A DNA stretch of 64,000 nt from Sorex araneus (GCF_027595985.1 NC_073306.1:101972984-102036983), one strand, 5' to 3'; shown: positions 43,572-56,811, counted from the first letter of the stretch. Notes: a model not told the origin generated them from the sequence alone. Translations and numbers: made by a program.

Positions 43572-43700
43572 ATATAGTAGCACTGCAGCACTGTCATCGC
43601 GTTGTTCATCAATTCTCTTGAGCGGACACCAGTAACGTCTCCACTGTGAGACTTGTGACTGTTTTGTGCACATCGAGTACCCCACGGGTAGCTTGACAGT
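43572..43700 (-). mobile_element. 5'-truncated SINE-B
   Basis: gcactgcagcactgtcatcg, gagcggacaccagtaacgtc, acatcgagtaccccacgggt; it stops at agcttgacag, so the head and first part of the body are missing. Confidence 0.8.
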
Positions 43701-44002
43701 TATGTGAAAATTTTGGTTTGGATATTTATTGTCTAACAGAATTAGAATGAATATTTCTTCGACTTAGACTTAATTTCAAATGATAAATTCCATGAATGAT
43801 GGACTTAAGTGATGAGACACCATTCTGATTTTTATCATTTCTTTTATTCTATAGACTTTGGGATTTGTTTGTTGCTTCTTTTTTAGTTTCCCATTCTGTG
43901 CGGTTAGGTTATTTTTTTGAGTTTTTTCTTTCTTTCTGATATAAGCCTGTATCACGATGAACTTTCTCTTTAGTACTGCTTTGGGTGTGTTTTATATGTC
44001 TT

Positions 44003-44176
44003 AATAATTTTTTTCAATTTGGTTGCCCTCAGTAGTACTCGGGCTTTTTCTTGGTTCTACACTCAGAGATCATTCCTGGTGGTGTCGAGTGACCATCTGT
44101 AGTACCAATAATCAAACCTGGGTTAGTTGTGTGCACTCAAACACTTAACTACTAAGCTATCTCTCTGGTCTCAACA
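44003..44176 (-). mobile_element. Old SINE-A nested in old L1
   Basis: ggttctacactcagagatca, ttcctggtggtgtcgagtga, aatcaaacctgggttagttg, ctatctctctggtc. Diverged. Confidence 0.65.
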
Positions 44177-44902
44177 AGAAATATTTTATTTCTTCTCTGA
44201 GCTCCTCTTTGATCCAGTAATTATTTAGTAATTATTGTTCACTTTCTAAATATTGGAGTTTCCCCCCACTTTTTTCTTAAGGTAAATTTCTACTTTTTCA
44301 AGACTGTGATATGAGAAGATATCATTTCTACTTTTGAAGTTTTAGAAATACTTGAATGTGGCCTAGCATATTTTCTATTTTGTAGAATGTTCCATGTGCA
44401 TCGGATAAGAGTATGCACTCTTCTATTCAAATGTGATTTGAGTGTGGACAGTCCTGTACATGTCATGTCAATTAACCACACTTTTTCCAACTCCTTATTT
44501 AGGTCTCATATTTTCTGTTTGACTCTGTTCTTCATCAATCCTATAACAAGAGTAGGGTATTAAAATCTCCCAATACTATTATGTTGGAATCAATGAATCT
44601 TTTTAGGACTTTATAGCTGTTTCATCAATCTTGCTTTCTTTTAATTTGGTGTGTATGTGTTAATGAAAGTAATATTTTCTTGATCTGTTTATCCCTTAAT
44701 CACTATATAATGTCAATCACTATCTTTTATTACTTTCTTTAGTTTGAATGCTGTTTGATCTAACTGTGATGGTACCTTCTTTTTATAATACATTGTTTAC
44801 TTTGTATGACTGTTTTCTTTTCTTTCATTCGCTGCATGTGTTTATTGTGTGATTTCAGGTGTGCTTCTTGTAAGCTATAAATGTTGGGTTTTATTTCCTG
44901 AT

Positions 44903-45241
44903 TCATCCAACCACTCTATTCTTTTTGATGTGGGACCTCAGTCTATTGATATTGAGCAAAATTAGCACCAGTTTGACACCATACTTTGATGACGATTCAT
45001 GCCATTTTGACCTTTTTTTAAAAATGTTTTTAATAGCAGGCCATTCACTATTTCTTGTAGAATTTGGCATGGAATTAACAATTACTCCAGCTATTGTCTG
45101 ATAATGTTTTATTCTTCCCTCAAATATTAATGGCAATCTTGCAGGGCAAGGCCTCAATTGATGATTTATTTCATTTAGTACCTTGAATATGTTATTCCTT
45201 TTCCTTCTTGCTAGTAGAGTTTCATTTGAGAAACCTGACAA
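44903..45241 (-). pseudogene. L1 ORF1 C-terminal remnant
   Basis: An open stretch of 112 codons. Residues 1-50 match the ORF1p C-terminal domain (FSNETLLARRKRNNIFKVL, then a degraded PARLPLIFEGRIK). After that the frame is junk read-through into the ORF1-ORF2 spacer. Not a functional gene. Confidence 0.65.
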
Positions 45242-45601
45242 AAATGAATTTTATGTTATTTTCCTTGCATTCGAGGCTTCACTTCTCTACTACTGCTTTT
45301 AGTAGTGTGTCTTTTTCTTTGGCCCTTGACATTTTGATTACAGTGTGTCTTGGTGATATTCTGTTTGAGTTGTGTAGTTCAGCACTATTTGGGCTTCCTG
45401 GATCCATGCATAGATCTCTCTTTTCAGGGTGAGGAAGTTGTCATCTATTTTCACTTCAACTAGCCTTTCTTTCACTTTATATTTATTTGCTATTGTCACT
45501 ATTTTTCTATGATTATGAGGTTGCTTCTCTTGCTATTGCCCATTATATATTAGATTTTCCTCATTTGTTTAAAGAAAAAATAGTAAAATAAATTAAAAAT
45601 G

Positions 45602-45780
45602 TAGAATCAGGTCCTGAGTATTATTACATTGGGTAGGACACTTGCCTTGCATGCAGTCAATTTGGGTTTAATTATCAGCACCGCATATCATCTCCTGAAT
45701 ACCAACAGGAGTGGTGTCTGAACTCAGAGCCAGGAGTAAACCCAGCACTGCTGGGTATAGTCAAAAACTAAATCCAAGAA
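45602..45780 (+). mobile_element. Diverged SINE-A copy
   Basis: Head tattattacattgggtagga, cttgccttgcatgcagtcaa, then ctgaactcagagccaggagt and gctgggtatagtcaaaaac. The tail has expanded into a purine microsatellite. Confidence 0.75.
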
Positions 45781-45895
45781 AAAGGAAAAGAAGAAGGAGG
45801 AGGAGGAGGAGGAAGAGGAGGAGGAGGAGGAGGAGGCAGAGGAAGAAGAGGAGAAGGAGAAGGAAGAAGAAAGAAGAAGAAAAGAATGGGAGAAT
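45776..45895. repeat. (GGA/GAA)n purine tract from a SINE tail
   Basis: About 120 bp of nearly pure purine on plus, with gga units in the centre and gaa units at the edges. It starts at the A-tail of the SINE, the usual birthplace of such microsatellites. The arginine/lysine-rich ORF through it is an artefact. Confidence 0.92.
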
Positions 45896-48134
45896 CAAAG
45901 TCAAGGAAATCACTTTCTCCTCCAAAAATTGTTCCCTTGAGTATCTTTGCTCAGTACAGTATATGATTAATTGGTGGATATATATTTTATTTTTGGCATA
46001 CTCACTAAACAGCTGTGATAATAATGATACATAATAATGGTAATAGCATAATTATTATTGTTTTAAAACCCTTATAGAGCAGATATTTTTAAATATTCTT
46101 TCTTTAAATAGTAGAAAATTAAATTATAAGGAAGCAAAACTACTACGACAAATTTTAATTATTTAGTGATAAAACAGATTGGGTATGTATGGATTCAAGC
46201 TACCACTCTGCTAGATTTCATATTAAAATTATTGGAAGATAATTCTATTTCTTCTTTATCCTATCTGTAATATCATTTCCTTATGCTGTATCTTGTTCAA
46301 AAGAGTAATTGGTGATCTGGTGATCTAATGGCAAAGCAGCCACAAAATCTCCCAACTAAAGTGTTAGATAGCTATTTTCCACATCTTAAAATCAGTGTAT
46401 TGCTATGTATTAAAGCTAAATGCATGGAATCAAGCATATAATACCAAAGAAATTTCAGAAATTAGAATTAGTCAGAAGATTAAACATTTTATTTTTGAGT
46501 TTAGGCTTGGGGGACAGACTAACAGTCTTTCATCCTCAATACATATGGAAAGTGCTCTTTTCTAACTATGAAATATTCTCTATTATTAAAGATATTATGA
46601 TAAAATTTGAGTACTAACTGTCTATATCCTGCTCAGCATATATGGCAGATAATGTGAATGCTAACCATACTGAGTTAGAAAGAAATAATGCACAAGCAGG
46701 ACAACTCATGAAGAAATATGTGTGATATGAATTTAGTTATCTATATTGATATTTCATAAAGTGGTGTGATTCTAAAATATGTTTTAAAATACTACGTATT
46801 TTAGTTCCTCCTTTCCAAGTGATTTAATGAAGAGTGGAAAAATAGGTATCATCTTCAAGAAGGTAATCTTTTGCTTTCATCAAGTTTAAAAATGATAAAA
46901 GTATGCTTTGAGTATGTGAATGGTACAAATATTTCATCTCACAAGCTCCCCATGGCAGTCATCAAATTGTACCTGAGTCACACTTGATCTATTGGCGTGG
47001 GAAATTATCCTCACCACCAGATTTCTTGGGGACACTGGGAATTCAGGCTAGAGTGAGAAATTGCCTTCTACAGGAAAGGAAATCATCCCTAATTTATACC
47101 CATGTTTTTCACAGGTCTGTTGAAAGGATTTCAGGAGAGATGAATAGTGATGTAACACATCTTATTTAGAGATTATGAGAAAATAAATGGAAAGTGCAAC
47201 ATATTCATGTGTGAACACAGGCTTCTCCAGAGGGGAGGGAGACGAGTACACAACACAGGTTGAAATCCGAGTAATTCTCTAGAGAAGAGAATGAATGCTA
47301 TTTGACTTCCCCAAGTTGATTTCCAAGGGTTTCATCCCAAGACCCCCACATTGGGTGTCCCATAAAGATAAGAGTCTATTGCTAGGCTACGGCAAAGGGA
47401 AAATCTATCAACTTTTGGTAGCACACCTTCATGTACCCATTACAGTCATTCATTTGGAGCTTCTCCTCTCCAGAGGGGATTCAGACTTCTCTGAAACAGC
47501 ACTGGTGTCAGAATCTTCTCAACCTCAGTTGATGTGTTCACATTGAATCTGACCTTCACACATTTAACTAGAGACAGTTGAAGGGAGGCTAGAGACAGAA
47601 TATTTCAGATCTTAGTTTTACTACTTCCCAGGAAGTCATTGTCAACCATATGACACATCCCTTATCATATGTCTACTTCATTCCTAGGGATTAAAATATA
47701 TAAAAGCCTTAGGAGGTATCACAATAAATGAACAAGCTAATCCTTGTGCAAGTGCTACCAAAATATACTATATATTGACATCCATAAACTTTAGGGTTTT
47801 ATAAAACACATTGATATTATCACTACACAAAGATGGAGGTTATTGGATTCAGGTCATAAAATATAAGTGGCTTTCAGTCAAAATTTAAGTTAAGACAGAG
47901 AAGCTTCTGTTTTTGAATAGTTTTTTTGTGACTTAAAACCAAAAGACCCCTAACTATCAACGGGATTTTACAGAAGGATTTTGTTTATAACTCACAAAAC
48001 TCTTTAATATGGCCATCTAAAAACCTAGGATTCTAATATTTGATCACTTCAGCATCTTCTTGTTATCTCAAAGTCAACCTATGAACTCTCATAACAGTCA
48101 TATAGTCACGGAAAGAGAAAAAAATGAATACTTT
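45896..48134. other. Mostly unique DNA
   Basis: No named element. The segment around 47215-47290 (aacacaggcttctccagagg) shares about 20 bp with 21498-21517 and may belong to the same unassigned old repeat. The 83-codon ORF at 47295-47546 has no recognisable family. Confidence 0.4.
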
Positions 48135-48300
48135 TTAAAGCCATTTTTGTTGAAGTACTGAGATTATTAAATACTGTTTATTATTTTCATTATGCATGCA
48201 TTATTCAAACACCACATCCAATACCAGGATGTCTGCTTCCCAAGGATACTAGAACTCCCTCCCAGCCACCCTTTCTCCTGTAAAAGATCATTTGAAAAAT
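48135..48300 (-). mobile_element. Possible old L1 3'-end remnant
   Basis: ttattattttcattatgcat, then aaacaccacatccaatacca, resembles the 10225-10345 segment and the general reverse L1 3'UTR layout. Weak. Confidence 0.35.
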
Positions 48301-48764
48301 AGACACTCTGTAGGAGATGATTTTGATCAAAACTTGAAAGTTATGCTCCATTCATATTTTGCTAGTAAGAATTCAGTTACATGGCCACAATTTTTATAAA
48401 AAAGTTTTCATTAATATAGTCATGCTGCGCACAATGAGTAAAGAATACTACAAAAATCATTATTCTAAGCTGGAATATAAATTGAAGTTACAGAAAAACT
48501 TGGAGAAACACTTGGTCCCATAAATTAGGTTGGATCTATCCTTAAAATTATTAGATTAGTTTTCTGGAGAGAGTAGATTTCATTTTTTACCTTGGAACTA
48601 AGAATCTTAGATTAATTATCAGCAGTCTAGTTCTCTTCCGAGTCAAAAAGAAACTGTGCTTCCTAAATTATAAAACAAATGAACACAGTTCATGGAGAAG
48701 AATAATGAAGGCATACCAGCTTTCAAGGCTTCTTAGTACTGTAATTTGGCTAACGTGACCTGTG

Positions 48765-49003
48765 GTTTAAGGTGAAAACCCAAAGGTGTGGCACAGTTGG
48801 AGGTGCTCCAGTGTCCGGGATTATGAAGCAATTCCACTGGTGCTCAGGTCTTCCAAAGCCACATTCAGCATTGATCATGGACTTCAAGACTATACCTGGA
48901 GATACTCAATGGACACTGTAGAGCCAAAAATCAAATCAAGATTGACTTCATGCAGAACATGCATCTTTATACATATTCCGTATCTCCTTTCTGGGTCCTA
49001 GTA
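48765..49003 (-). mobile_element. Possible old SINE
   Basis: ctggtgctcaggtcttccaa, cctggagatactcaatggac, ccaaaaatcaaatcaagat, ttcatgcagaacatgcatc follow the module order of a reverse tRNA-headed SINE with a longer body. Low similarity. Confidence 0.35.
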
Positions 49004-50104
49004 CTCTGGTTTTTATTCCTTGCTAAAGCTAATATAAAATATGCTATGAACATTTTATTCTCACTGGATCTTAGAAGAGATTTTATATAAATGGGTCTTT
49101 ACATGACTGATGATTCACATTAATGCTTTAAATCAATTTGAACCGATGTCATATGTCCAAGTCACAATCTTTTCATACAGGTGGTTAAACTGCATAGTTA
49201 TTATAGCATCAAATATTGCACAGTGAATTTTTATGAGAGAATTATACATTAATATAAATTGGTAACAGTTTCCATACAGAGAAAAAATGTCAGAGCTGTA
49301 TCATGACCTGACATAACAAGGGACTAAGTATAGATATAGTTTTATTTGCTGGATTTAATATTTAAATATCACAAGGGGAACTCACTTACTAACACAGTGA
49401 TTAATAAGTAAAAGACTGTTGACTTGTCAGGAAGAAATCCAGGAGGATTTGCAAGAAATACTTCCTTCTAATGCTGATATTTGTGAGAAAATCTTACTGG
49501 ATACTCCAAGTTCAAGCTTCGGTCATTGCCCCAAAGCATGGGTAGAAACCATTTACTACTATTTTTCAGTTACGAAAATTGAGAGGCTGAAGACTTTTAT
49601 TCAAGGGCAAAGTAGAAAATGATGGATATGGAGTTTGAACTTGGTCTTCCTCCTTCCAATGACTGTATTTCATCCAATGAATCATTTTGTCTGTCTCCTG
49701 TAAATTGACTGAAAAAAATCATGGCAACATGTTTTAATTTCTGGACCATTTACAACTAACTATATAATTTTCTAATATATACCCATGAAAATCCATTCTA
49801 TTTTGCTATCAGTGGGAGTAATTTTCTTTTCAGACATTGAGTTTCTTTTTACTAAATGTCAAAGTATTCTCAGACCTCACCATTTTATTTAGCTTAACCT
49901 TACAATTTTTCTTAGCTTAAGGAAACTTCTATAACACTGTAATTTCTTAAGGTGTATTAAAAGATTCTCCTTGTTGTGACTATACTAGAATCAAACGACA
50001 TAGACTTCAGGCTGAAGAAGTTTATAAGAGACAGTGAAGTTCATTTCAATGATCAAGGAATATGTCATGAAGGTCTCATGCTCTTAATATGATACGTACA
50101 TGAT
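49004..50104. other. Unique DNA, nothing identified
   Basis: AT-rich. No element or coding signal is recognised. Confidence 0.45.
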
Positions 50105-51338
50105 ACGTCAGTAAGATCTCATGCTCTTAAATGTACATGCACCAAATGAGGGAACAGAAAATACTTAAAAGAACTGCTAAGAGACTTGAAGAAAGACATC
50201 TATAGCAACACAATGGTGGTGGGGAATTCAATACCCTTTGTCACTTCTTGAGTGATCAACTAGACTAAAACTCAGCAAGGAAACCCTTTATTTGAAGGAA
50301 AAAATGGAAGAAAGGAGTTAGAATATATGATTTTGCATCCACCAAAAGCCACATAGACATTCTCCTCCATTTGCACATTCTGCAAGATAGACATTCTGGG
50401 CCACAGAACATAACTCCAGAAAATTAAGAGTATAGAAATTGTATCAATGGTCTTTTCAACCCAGAATGCACTGGAAATAAAAGCTAATCACTCAAAAACA
50501 GAAAATCAAATCAAACACCTGGAAATTAAATAGCTCGCTATTGAACAACCAATGAGTTAGAGAGAAAATCAAAGAGGACATCAAAAGACTCTTGGAAACA
50601 AATGACAATGAAGGCACACGCTCTCAGAACTTTTTGGATACAGCGAAAGCAGTGTTAAGAGGAGAGTTTATAGCTCTGCAAGCATTGATCAGGAAAGAAG
50701 AAAGATGCCACATAATTAATCTAACTTCACAGTTTAATATCTTGGGAAATTACCAAAAAAAGGATCCCAAATCAGGTAGTAGAAAGAAAAAATAAAACAG
50801 AGCAGAAATAAGTGAGCTGGAATCATCATAAAACAATTCAAAAGATCAATGAAACTAATAGCTGGTTGTTTGAAAAAATAAACAAGATCAATAAACCATT
50901 AGCAAGACTCCAAAGAAAGACAGAGAAAGAACCCTAATCAACTGAATCAGAAATGAAAGAGGGGACATCACAACAGAAATCACAGAAATTCAAAGGTTCA
51001 TTAGAGATTACCTGAGAAACTTTATGCCACAAAACAAGATAACCCAAAGAAATGCATAAATTCCTAGATTCCTAAAACCTCCCAAGGATTAAGCATGAAT
51101 ATCTGGAGTATCTGAATAGACCTATCACTATAGAGAAAATCGAAATGATAATCAAAGTCTCCCCACCAAAATCGCTCTGGACCAGATGGACTCACTAGTG
51201 AATCTTCTACACATTTAAAAAGGACCTACTCCCAATCCTTTTCAAGGTTTTTCAAGAAATTGAAGAAACACAAACACTCCTGAAGAGTTTCTATGAGGCA
51301 AATCTCACCCTTATACCAAAAGCAGACAGAGACACCAC

Positions 51339-51594
51339 ACTGTCACTACCACTGTCACTGTCATCCTGTTGCTCATTGATTTGCTCGAGCAGGCACCAGT
51401 AACATCTCCATTTTGAGATTTCTTGTTACTGTTTTTGGCATATTGAATACGCCACGGGTATTCTTGCCAGGCTCTGCTGTGCGGGCAAGAAACTCTCGGT
51501 AGCTTGCCGGGCTCTCTGAGAGGGGCAGAGGAATCGAACTCGGGTTGGCCATGTGTAAGGCAAATGCCCTACTGCTGTGCTATTGCTCTAGCCC
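51339..51594 (-). mobile_element. SINE-B with perfect TSD
   Basis: Complete reverse SINE-B with an expanded tail (actgtcactaccactgtcac). The 11-bp TSD agagacaccac is identical at 51328-51338 and 51595-51605. This splits an L1 ORF2 sequence that is collinear across it. Confidence 0.92.
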
Positions 51595-52035
51595 AGAGAC
51601 ACCACAAAGAAAGAGAATTACAGGCTCATATCCCTGATGAAAACAGATGTAAAGATCCTCAACAAAATACTAGCAAATAGGATCTAATGACTCTAATGAC
51701 CCATGGCATTTTTCAAAGAACACTCCTGAAATTAATATGGAGCAATAAACCCTCACCCCCAAATAGCTTAAGCAATTCTTGGGAAAAAGAAGATGGGAAG
51801 CATAACCTTCCCCAACTTCAAACAGTACTGCAATACAGAATTGGGAAACAAGGCTGAAAAATGGAAGACTGGATAAAGAAACTATGATTTATCTACACAA
51901 TGTAATGCTATGCAGCCACTAGGAAAAATGAAGTTATGAAATTCGCTAATAAATGAATGGACTGAGTGAACAACTCACTAGGAAAGGGACAGACCTAGAA
52001 TGATTGCACTCACTTATGGGACATAAAAACATAAG

Positions 52036-52275
52036 CTGTCACTGTCATCCTGTTGTTCATCGATTTGTTCGAGCGGGCACCAGTAACATCTCTCATTGAG
52101 AGACTTATTGTTAATGTTTTTGGCATATCCAATATAAACGGGTGGCTTGCCAGACTCTACAGTGCGGGCTCGGTACTCTCAGTAGCTTGCCGGGCTCTCC
52201 GAGAGGGGCAGAGGAATCGAACTCGGGTCGGCCGCATGAAAGGTGAATGCCCAACCACTGTGCTATTGCTAAGGT
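52036..52275 (-). mobile_element. SINE-B copy
   Basis: Reverse SINE-B from gctgtcactgtcatcctgtt to ctgtgctattgcta. Flanks cataaaaaca and cataaataca look like an imperfect 10-bp TSD. Confidence 0.88.
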
Positions 52276-52496
52276 CATAAATACAGGCCAAGAGGATTGG
52301 TCGATGGTTGGAATCCTGCCTTAGGTACTGGGGTACTGAGGGAGAAGGCAGTTTGTATAGAGAAGGAACCACTATGTCAATGATCGTTGGAAATGATCAC
52401 TATGGATAAGCACTGTATGCTGAAAGTAGGTAAAGGGACAAACATGATAACCTCTCAGCATCTGTATTGCAAACCACAATGCCCAAAAGGGATGAG

Positions 52497-52552
52497 AGAG
52501 ACAGAGAGACAGACAGACAGACAGAGAAAGAGAGACAGACAGACAGACAGAA

Positions 52553-52583
<31 letters not shown>

Positions 52584-52587
52584 AAGT
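52497..52587. repeat. (GACA)n/(GA)n microsatellite in L1 3'UTR
   Basis: agacagacagacagacag and gagagagaga blocks lie in the purine-rich part of the L1 3'UTR. Confidence 0.9.
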
Positions 52588-52775
52588 GCCCATCATACAG
52601 GCAGACTGTGGGTGTGGGTGGGAGGGTGAAGTGGCTGGAGAGAAACTGGGGTCATTGGTGCTGTAAAATGTATCCTGGTGGAGGCATGGCTGTTGGAATG
52701 CTGTATGACTAAAAGCCCAATCATAAACAGCTTTGTAACTGTGTAACTCACGGTGACTTAATTAAAAAAAAGATT

Positions 52776-53670
52776 TTCTCTGTTTCTTATGTTATAATAA
52801 TCTCACATATAATCAGATTAAGATAATCATACAAAAACATTAAAATCAAGGTGAACAAGTAACATTCCGAGGCCACATATGACTTTTATTTAGGAAATCA
52901 TTTAATAAATACTTATTAACAAGAGTTAATGCTTAATTTTGTATAGAATGTGTGAAATAATGATTCCACAGAGGCAGGGATTAAGGATAAAGTGGCAGGA
53001 GAAATTCTGTGAATCAGATTCTTCTTGATAGAACCTGGGCCCACCATTACAGATGGCTCTGACAGAATTTTAGCAGTTGGAGAATGGGAGAAGCTCTTTC
53101 CAGCTAACTTGGCTACAAAACAAAATGTTCATAATCAATGCCAAATGCCTGCTTCTGAATGTTGGTTCTATAGTATTAAAATAGATCTATGAGTTTCCAA
53201 AATAAAACCACAAAAAATATAAACTACTCTTTCAGTTATCAGCTGGTCCTAAAATTCTCAAGTCCTTATTTATGTAATAAATAAATAAATAAATAAATAA
53301 TTTGCAAGACCTAAAGCAGCACCTGCTCTGCTCAATACATACTTTTCAAACCATATGGTTGCTCACATGGCCACACAAAGGTTCTCTCTCTGATGCCTTA
53401 CCAGTCTCGGGCTCTTGCTGTGGTCTCCACCAACCCTAGTCATTAGAGCTTGGATATGACTCCACCCTGTCTATCTGGGGGTGAAATACAAGGGTGCCAT
53501 GGACACAGCAGTGAGACATAAGTGGTAATCCAGTGAGGTGAATGGCAAACCAATCGCATCTCAGACCCTCTAGAATTCAAAACTCCAGCCTTGGCACTCA
53601 GGAAGCATGGAGATAAACGGAGAAAAAGAAAGCAATAGAATTTAGCTTCTTCAACAGAAAGGGGCAGAAG
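52776..53670. other. Unique DNA with an (AAAT)n run
   Basis: A TAAA repeat lies at 53274-53301. The part 53320-53600 is of average GC and carries no recognisable element or gene. Confidence 0.4.
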
Positions 53671-53685
53671 GGCAGATACATTTTC

Positions 53686-54586
53686 TTTAATTGAATCACT
53701 GTGAGATACAGTTACAAGTTTTCATGTTTGACTTTCAATCATACAATGATCAAACAGGCATTCCTCCACCCGTGCACATTCCCCACCACCAACGTCCCCA
53801 GTATACATTACCCTTTCCAGTCCTCCCCCTGCCTCCACGGCAGACAATTTACCCATATTCTCTATCTATTTTGGGGCATTATGGTTTGCAATACAGAGAC
53901 TGAGAGGTTATCATGTTTGGTCTTTTATCTACTTTCACACACATCTCCCAAGGGATTCCTCCAACCATTATTGTCTTAGTGATCCATTCTCTATTCCAGC
54001 TGTCTTCTCACCCAGCTCATGAGACAGGCTTCCAACTATGGGGCAATATTCCTGGCCCTGTGTCCTTAGGTGTCAGTCTCATAATATGTTATTTATATTC
54101 CACAAATGAGTGCAATCCTTCTATGTCTGTTCTTTCTTTTGGAGTCATTTCACTTATTATGATACTCTCCATGTCCATCCACTTACAAGCAAATTTCATG
54201 ACTTCATCTCTCCTAACAGCTGCATAGTATTCCACTCTGTAGATGTACCAAAGTTTCTTCAACCAGTCTTCTGTTCCAGACACTGGCTATTGTAAACAGT
54301 GTTGCAATGAACATACAGGTGCAGATGTCATTTGTACTGTGCTTTTTTGCACCCTCAGGATATATTCTTGGAAGAGAAATTACAGGATCATAATGAAGCT
54401 CAATTTCTGGTTTTTGAAGGAGTACCCATATTGTTTTCCAAAAAGGCTGGATCAGTCGGCATTCCCACCAATAGTGAAAGAGCTTCCCCTTTCCCCCATA
54501 TCCATGCCAGCACTGTTTGTTTTTGTTCTTTTGAATATGTGCCAGTCTCTGTGGTATGAGATGATATCTCATTGTTGTTTTAATTT
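53686..54586 (-). mobile_element. 5'-truncated L1 with TSD
   Basis: This 0.9-kb copy covers the L1 3'UTR and the ORF2 C-terminus, including the cysteine-motif region near 54440-54540 (reverse). The TSD is ggcagatacattttc (53671-53685) versus ggcagataaattttc (54587-54601), with one mismatch. The coding part is frameshifted. Confidence 0.9.
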
Positions 54587-54601
54587 GGCAGATAAATTTT
54601 C

Positions 54602-55276
54602 AAGTTTATCAAAATTCTAGACACCTTGAGGACAATTTTTCTAAGAGCTAGTCTTTACAATGATAACTGAAATAAAGAAAGCACTGGATAATCAATTCAC
54701 ACAGTTTCAAGGAATAAGGACAAAAATGTAAAAATAAATGTGAAAATTGAACTGAAGGAGCTAAGAAATAAAGTGGCAAGCCATAGCAGCAGAGTACAAG
54801 AAGCTAAAACCAAATCAGTGATCTTTAAGACAAAGCATCAAGAAAAAAAGAGAAGAAAAATAAGATAAAAAATAGGACGTTTTAAAAATGGTCTTGTGAG
54901 ACAAATGTATGGATGAAAAGTCTTCCAATTATTTGCTAAAAAATTGGACATCTTTCTTGGTGTCTTGACTAGAGGACCATTAAAAACATTCCTCTTACAT
55001 ATTCCTTCAACCACTCCTCTGTCCTATATTTATTCAAATATACATCAACACATATTTACCATTGACCCAGCTCATGCCAGTTCCTCTGTTTAGTTCCAAT
55101 GTGTTTTTATGTTATTTTGCTTTTCAATAAGTTAAAATATATCACATAATATTTACAACAGAGGAATTAAAAATACATACATTATATAAAACAACAAAGG
55201 CATAATACACGGTAAATTAATAGTTAATATTAGTTAATATCTATTGTATGCTTAGTATTTTCAGATTGACTTCTAT
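54602..55276 (+). other. AT-rich DNA, possible L1 ORF1 trace
   Basis: Positions 54750-54870 could encode a degraded coiled coil (ELKELRNKVASHSSRVQEAK), as in old L1 ORF1. Evidence is thin. The rest is unassigned. Confidence 0.3.
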
Positions 55277-55293
55277 CAGTACTATGCATTTTA

Positions 55294-55478
55294 TTTATTT
55301 ATTTATTTATTTATTGCTTTTTGGGTTACACCCAGCGATGTTCAGGGGTTACTCCTGGCTCTGCACTCAGGAATTACTCCTGGCTGTGCTGGGGAGACCA
55401 TATGGGATGCCGGGTATCAAATCCCAGTCTGCCACGTGCAAGGCAAATGCTCTACCCACGATACTATCGCTCCAGCCC
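55294..55478 (-). mobile_element. SINE-A with long TSD
   Basis: (TTTA)n tail followed by near-consensus reverse SINE-A. Flanks cagtactatgcatttta (55277-55293) and cagtattatgcatttta (55479-55495) form a 17-bp TSD with one mismatch. Confidence 0.92.
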
Positions 55479-55525
55479 CAGTATTATGCATTTTAGATTC
55501 CTTCATTTATTCTTATAGTTTGGTA

Positions 55526-55782
55526 TCACTGTATCACTGTATCACTGTCATCCCCTTGCTCATCAATTTGTTCGAGCGGGCACCAGTAACATCTCCATTG
55601 TGAGACTTGTTGTTACTGTTCTTGGCATATCAAATACACCACGGGTAGCTTGCCAGGTTCTGCCGTGTAGGCAGGATACTCTTGGTAGCTTGCCAGTCTC
55701 TCCGAGAGGGACAGAGGAATTGAACCCAGGTCGGCCGCATGCAAGGCAAGCACCATATCTGCTGTGCTATCGATCCAGCCCC
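55526..55782 (-). mobile_element. SINE-B with TSD and three-unit tail
   Basis: Tail tcactgtatcactgtatcac, i.e. three CAGTGATAC-type units in sense, then a complete reverse SINE-B. The 11-bp TSD atagtttggta is identical at 55515-55525 and 55783-55793. Confidence 0.93.
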
Positions 55783-55793
55783 ATAGTTTGGTA

Positions 55794-56811
55794 ATGTAAT
55801 TAATTTTAAGCTTAACATTTCATGGAATTCATGGGCCTATTTTATTTCTGAAATGGATAGCAATTGCATTGATTTTATAGGTGAATGTTTCATAGAATGG
55901 CAATACCTACTTAGTTTTGAAATGAAAAGTAATGAGGTTGATCTATGAGTGAGTCTAGTTTTTGTAGTGAGAGTTGGAATGAAACAGTCCACAGCCTGTG
56001 GACACAGCTCTTGCTCTCCTTCCCCTTTATGATTACTGCCAATCCTATTTGTGCCAGAATTCTGTGTTGCTGTCCTTTGCTTCATAACTGCGGCTTGATT
56101 CCTGTGCTTTGCCCTGAAGAAGGGAGCAGGGAGAGTAATGAGGCACAGACTCAGCAGGTCCAGTGCAATAACTATAAAATTTTAAGCTTTTGGGGATGGT
56201 GAGGGGTTATCCCTATCCTTTTATTTATTTGTTTAAATCAGGAAATTTTCTGTCTGCATCTGTTTTTCATCTTTGTCTTGAAGGTGGCATATTTTTGCTG
56301 TATCTTAGTCTACCCCAGAGGGCAAGGTCTGCCAATAAGGTGAGGCACACTGGGCCTCATTGGGTGTCTCTTCACTAAGCGGTCAACTGTCTGCTCTCAG
56401 TTCTGCCCCATAGTCACCTACCTTCAGATATACGGATGCATATGTCTCTCAGGGAGAGCACAGTCAACCAATGAGGTTTTTGGGTGTTAGAGAGTTGATT
56501 TCTGGTTGTACTTTAGTGGGGTGCTTTGCAGATGGGTATCTACTCCAACAATTTTCTGGAGGTCTTTTCTCATTTATTCATTCAGATACGGAAACCCCAG
56601 AAAGGAAAGGAAATTTTCATACGTATCAACTGATTAGTGATAGAAGCAGGATAAGCGTTTGAACTTTCTGACTCTCAGAGCCATTGACATAAGGAATTTT
56701 ACTTTTCATTTCTATCATCACATTATGTATTCTCAATGATTTATTACAGTTTGTGCCAATTGTTTTCTAAAAAATTAACTCAAAGTTTAATACAAGGAAC
56801 ATTTATTATCT
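55794..56811. other. Unique DNA, nothing identified
   Basis: Average GC content in parts (55970-56170, 56300-56420), but no ORF, splice pattern or repeat can be supported. Confidence 0.4.

Larger units (their letters stand above)
43740..45500 (-). mobile_element. Old L1 relic with ORF2 5' end and ORF1 3' end
   Basis: In reverse, the L1 ORF1 C-terminal domain (about 45480-44960) is followed by the ORF1-ORF2 junction and the ORF2 endonuclease region (about 44930-43760). Text such as ttctttgatccagtaatta (44210) and gaatgttccatgtgcatcgg (44387) parallels 13.9 and 14.1 kb in the intact L1. It is highly diverged, with many stops, and is interrupted by a SINE-A. This is an older subfamily than the intact copy. 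Confidence 0.8.
50105..52775 (+). mobile_element. Internally deleted L1 relic with two SINE-B insertions
   Basis: ORF2 begins in the endonuclease region (50128, tgcaccaaatgagggaacag) and continues to the RT region (about 51665). It jumps to about residue 834 (51708, catttttcaaagaacactcc), then to about residue 1210 (51860, tggaagactggataaagaaa), and on to the 3'UTR (52280-52755) ending tcacggtgacttaatt. The internal jumps are deletions, and the frame has many stops. A 67-codon open stretch at 50592-50795 is a piece of ORF2. SINE-B copies at 51339 and 52036 postdate it. Confidence 0.8.

Noticed and set aside
45208..45432. 74-codon plus-strand ORF as a small gene
   Set aside because: Antisense to old L1 ORF1 remnant.
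45711..46034. Arginine/lysine-rich 107-codon ORF
   Set aside because: Product of the (GGA/GAA)n tract grown from a SINE tail.
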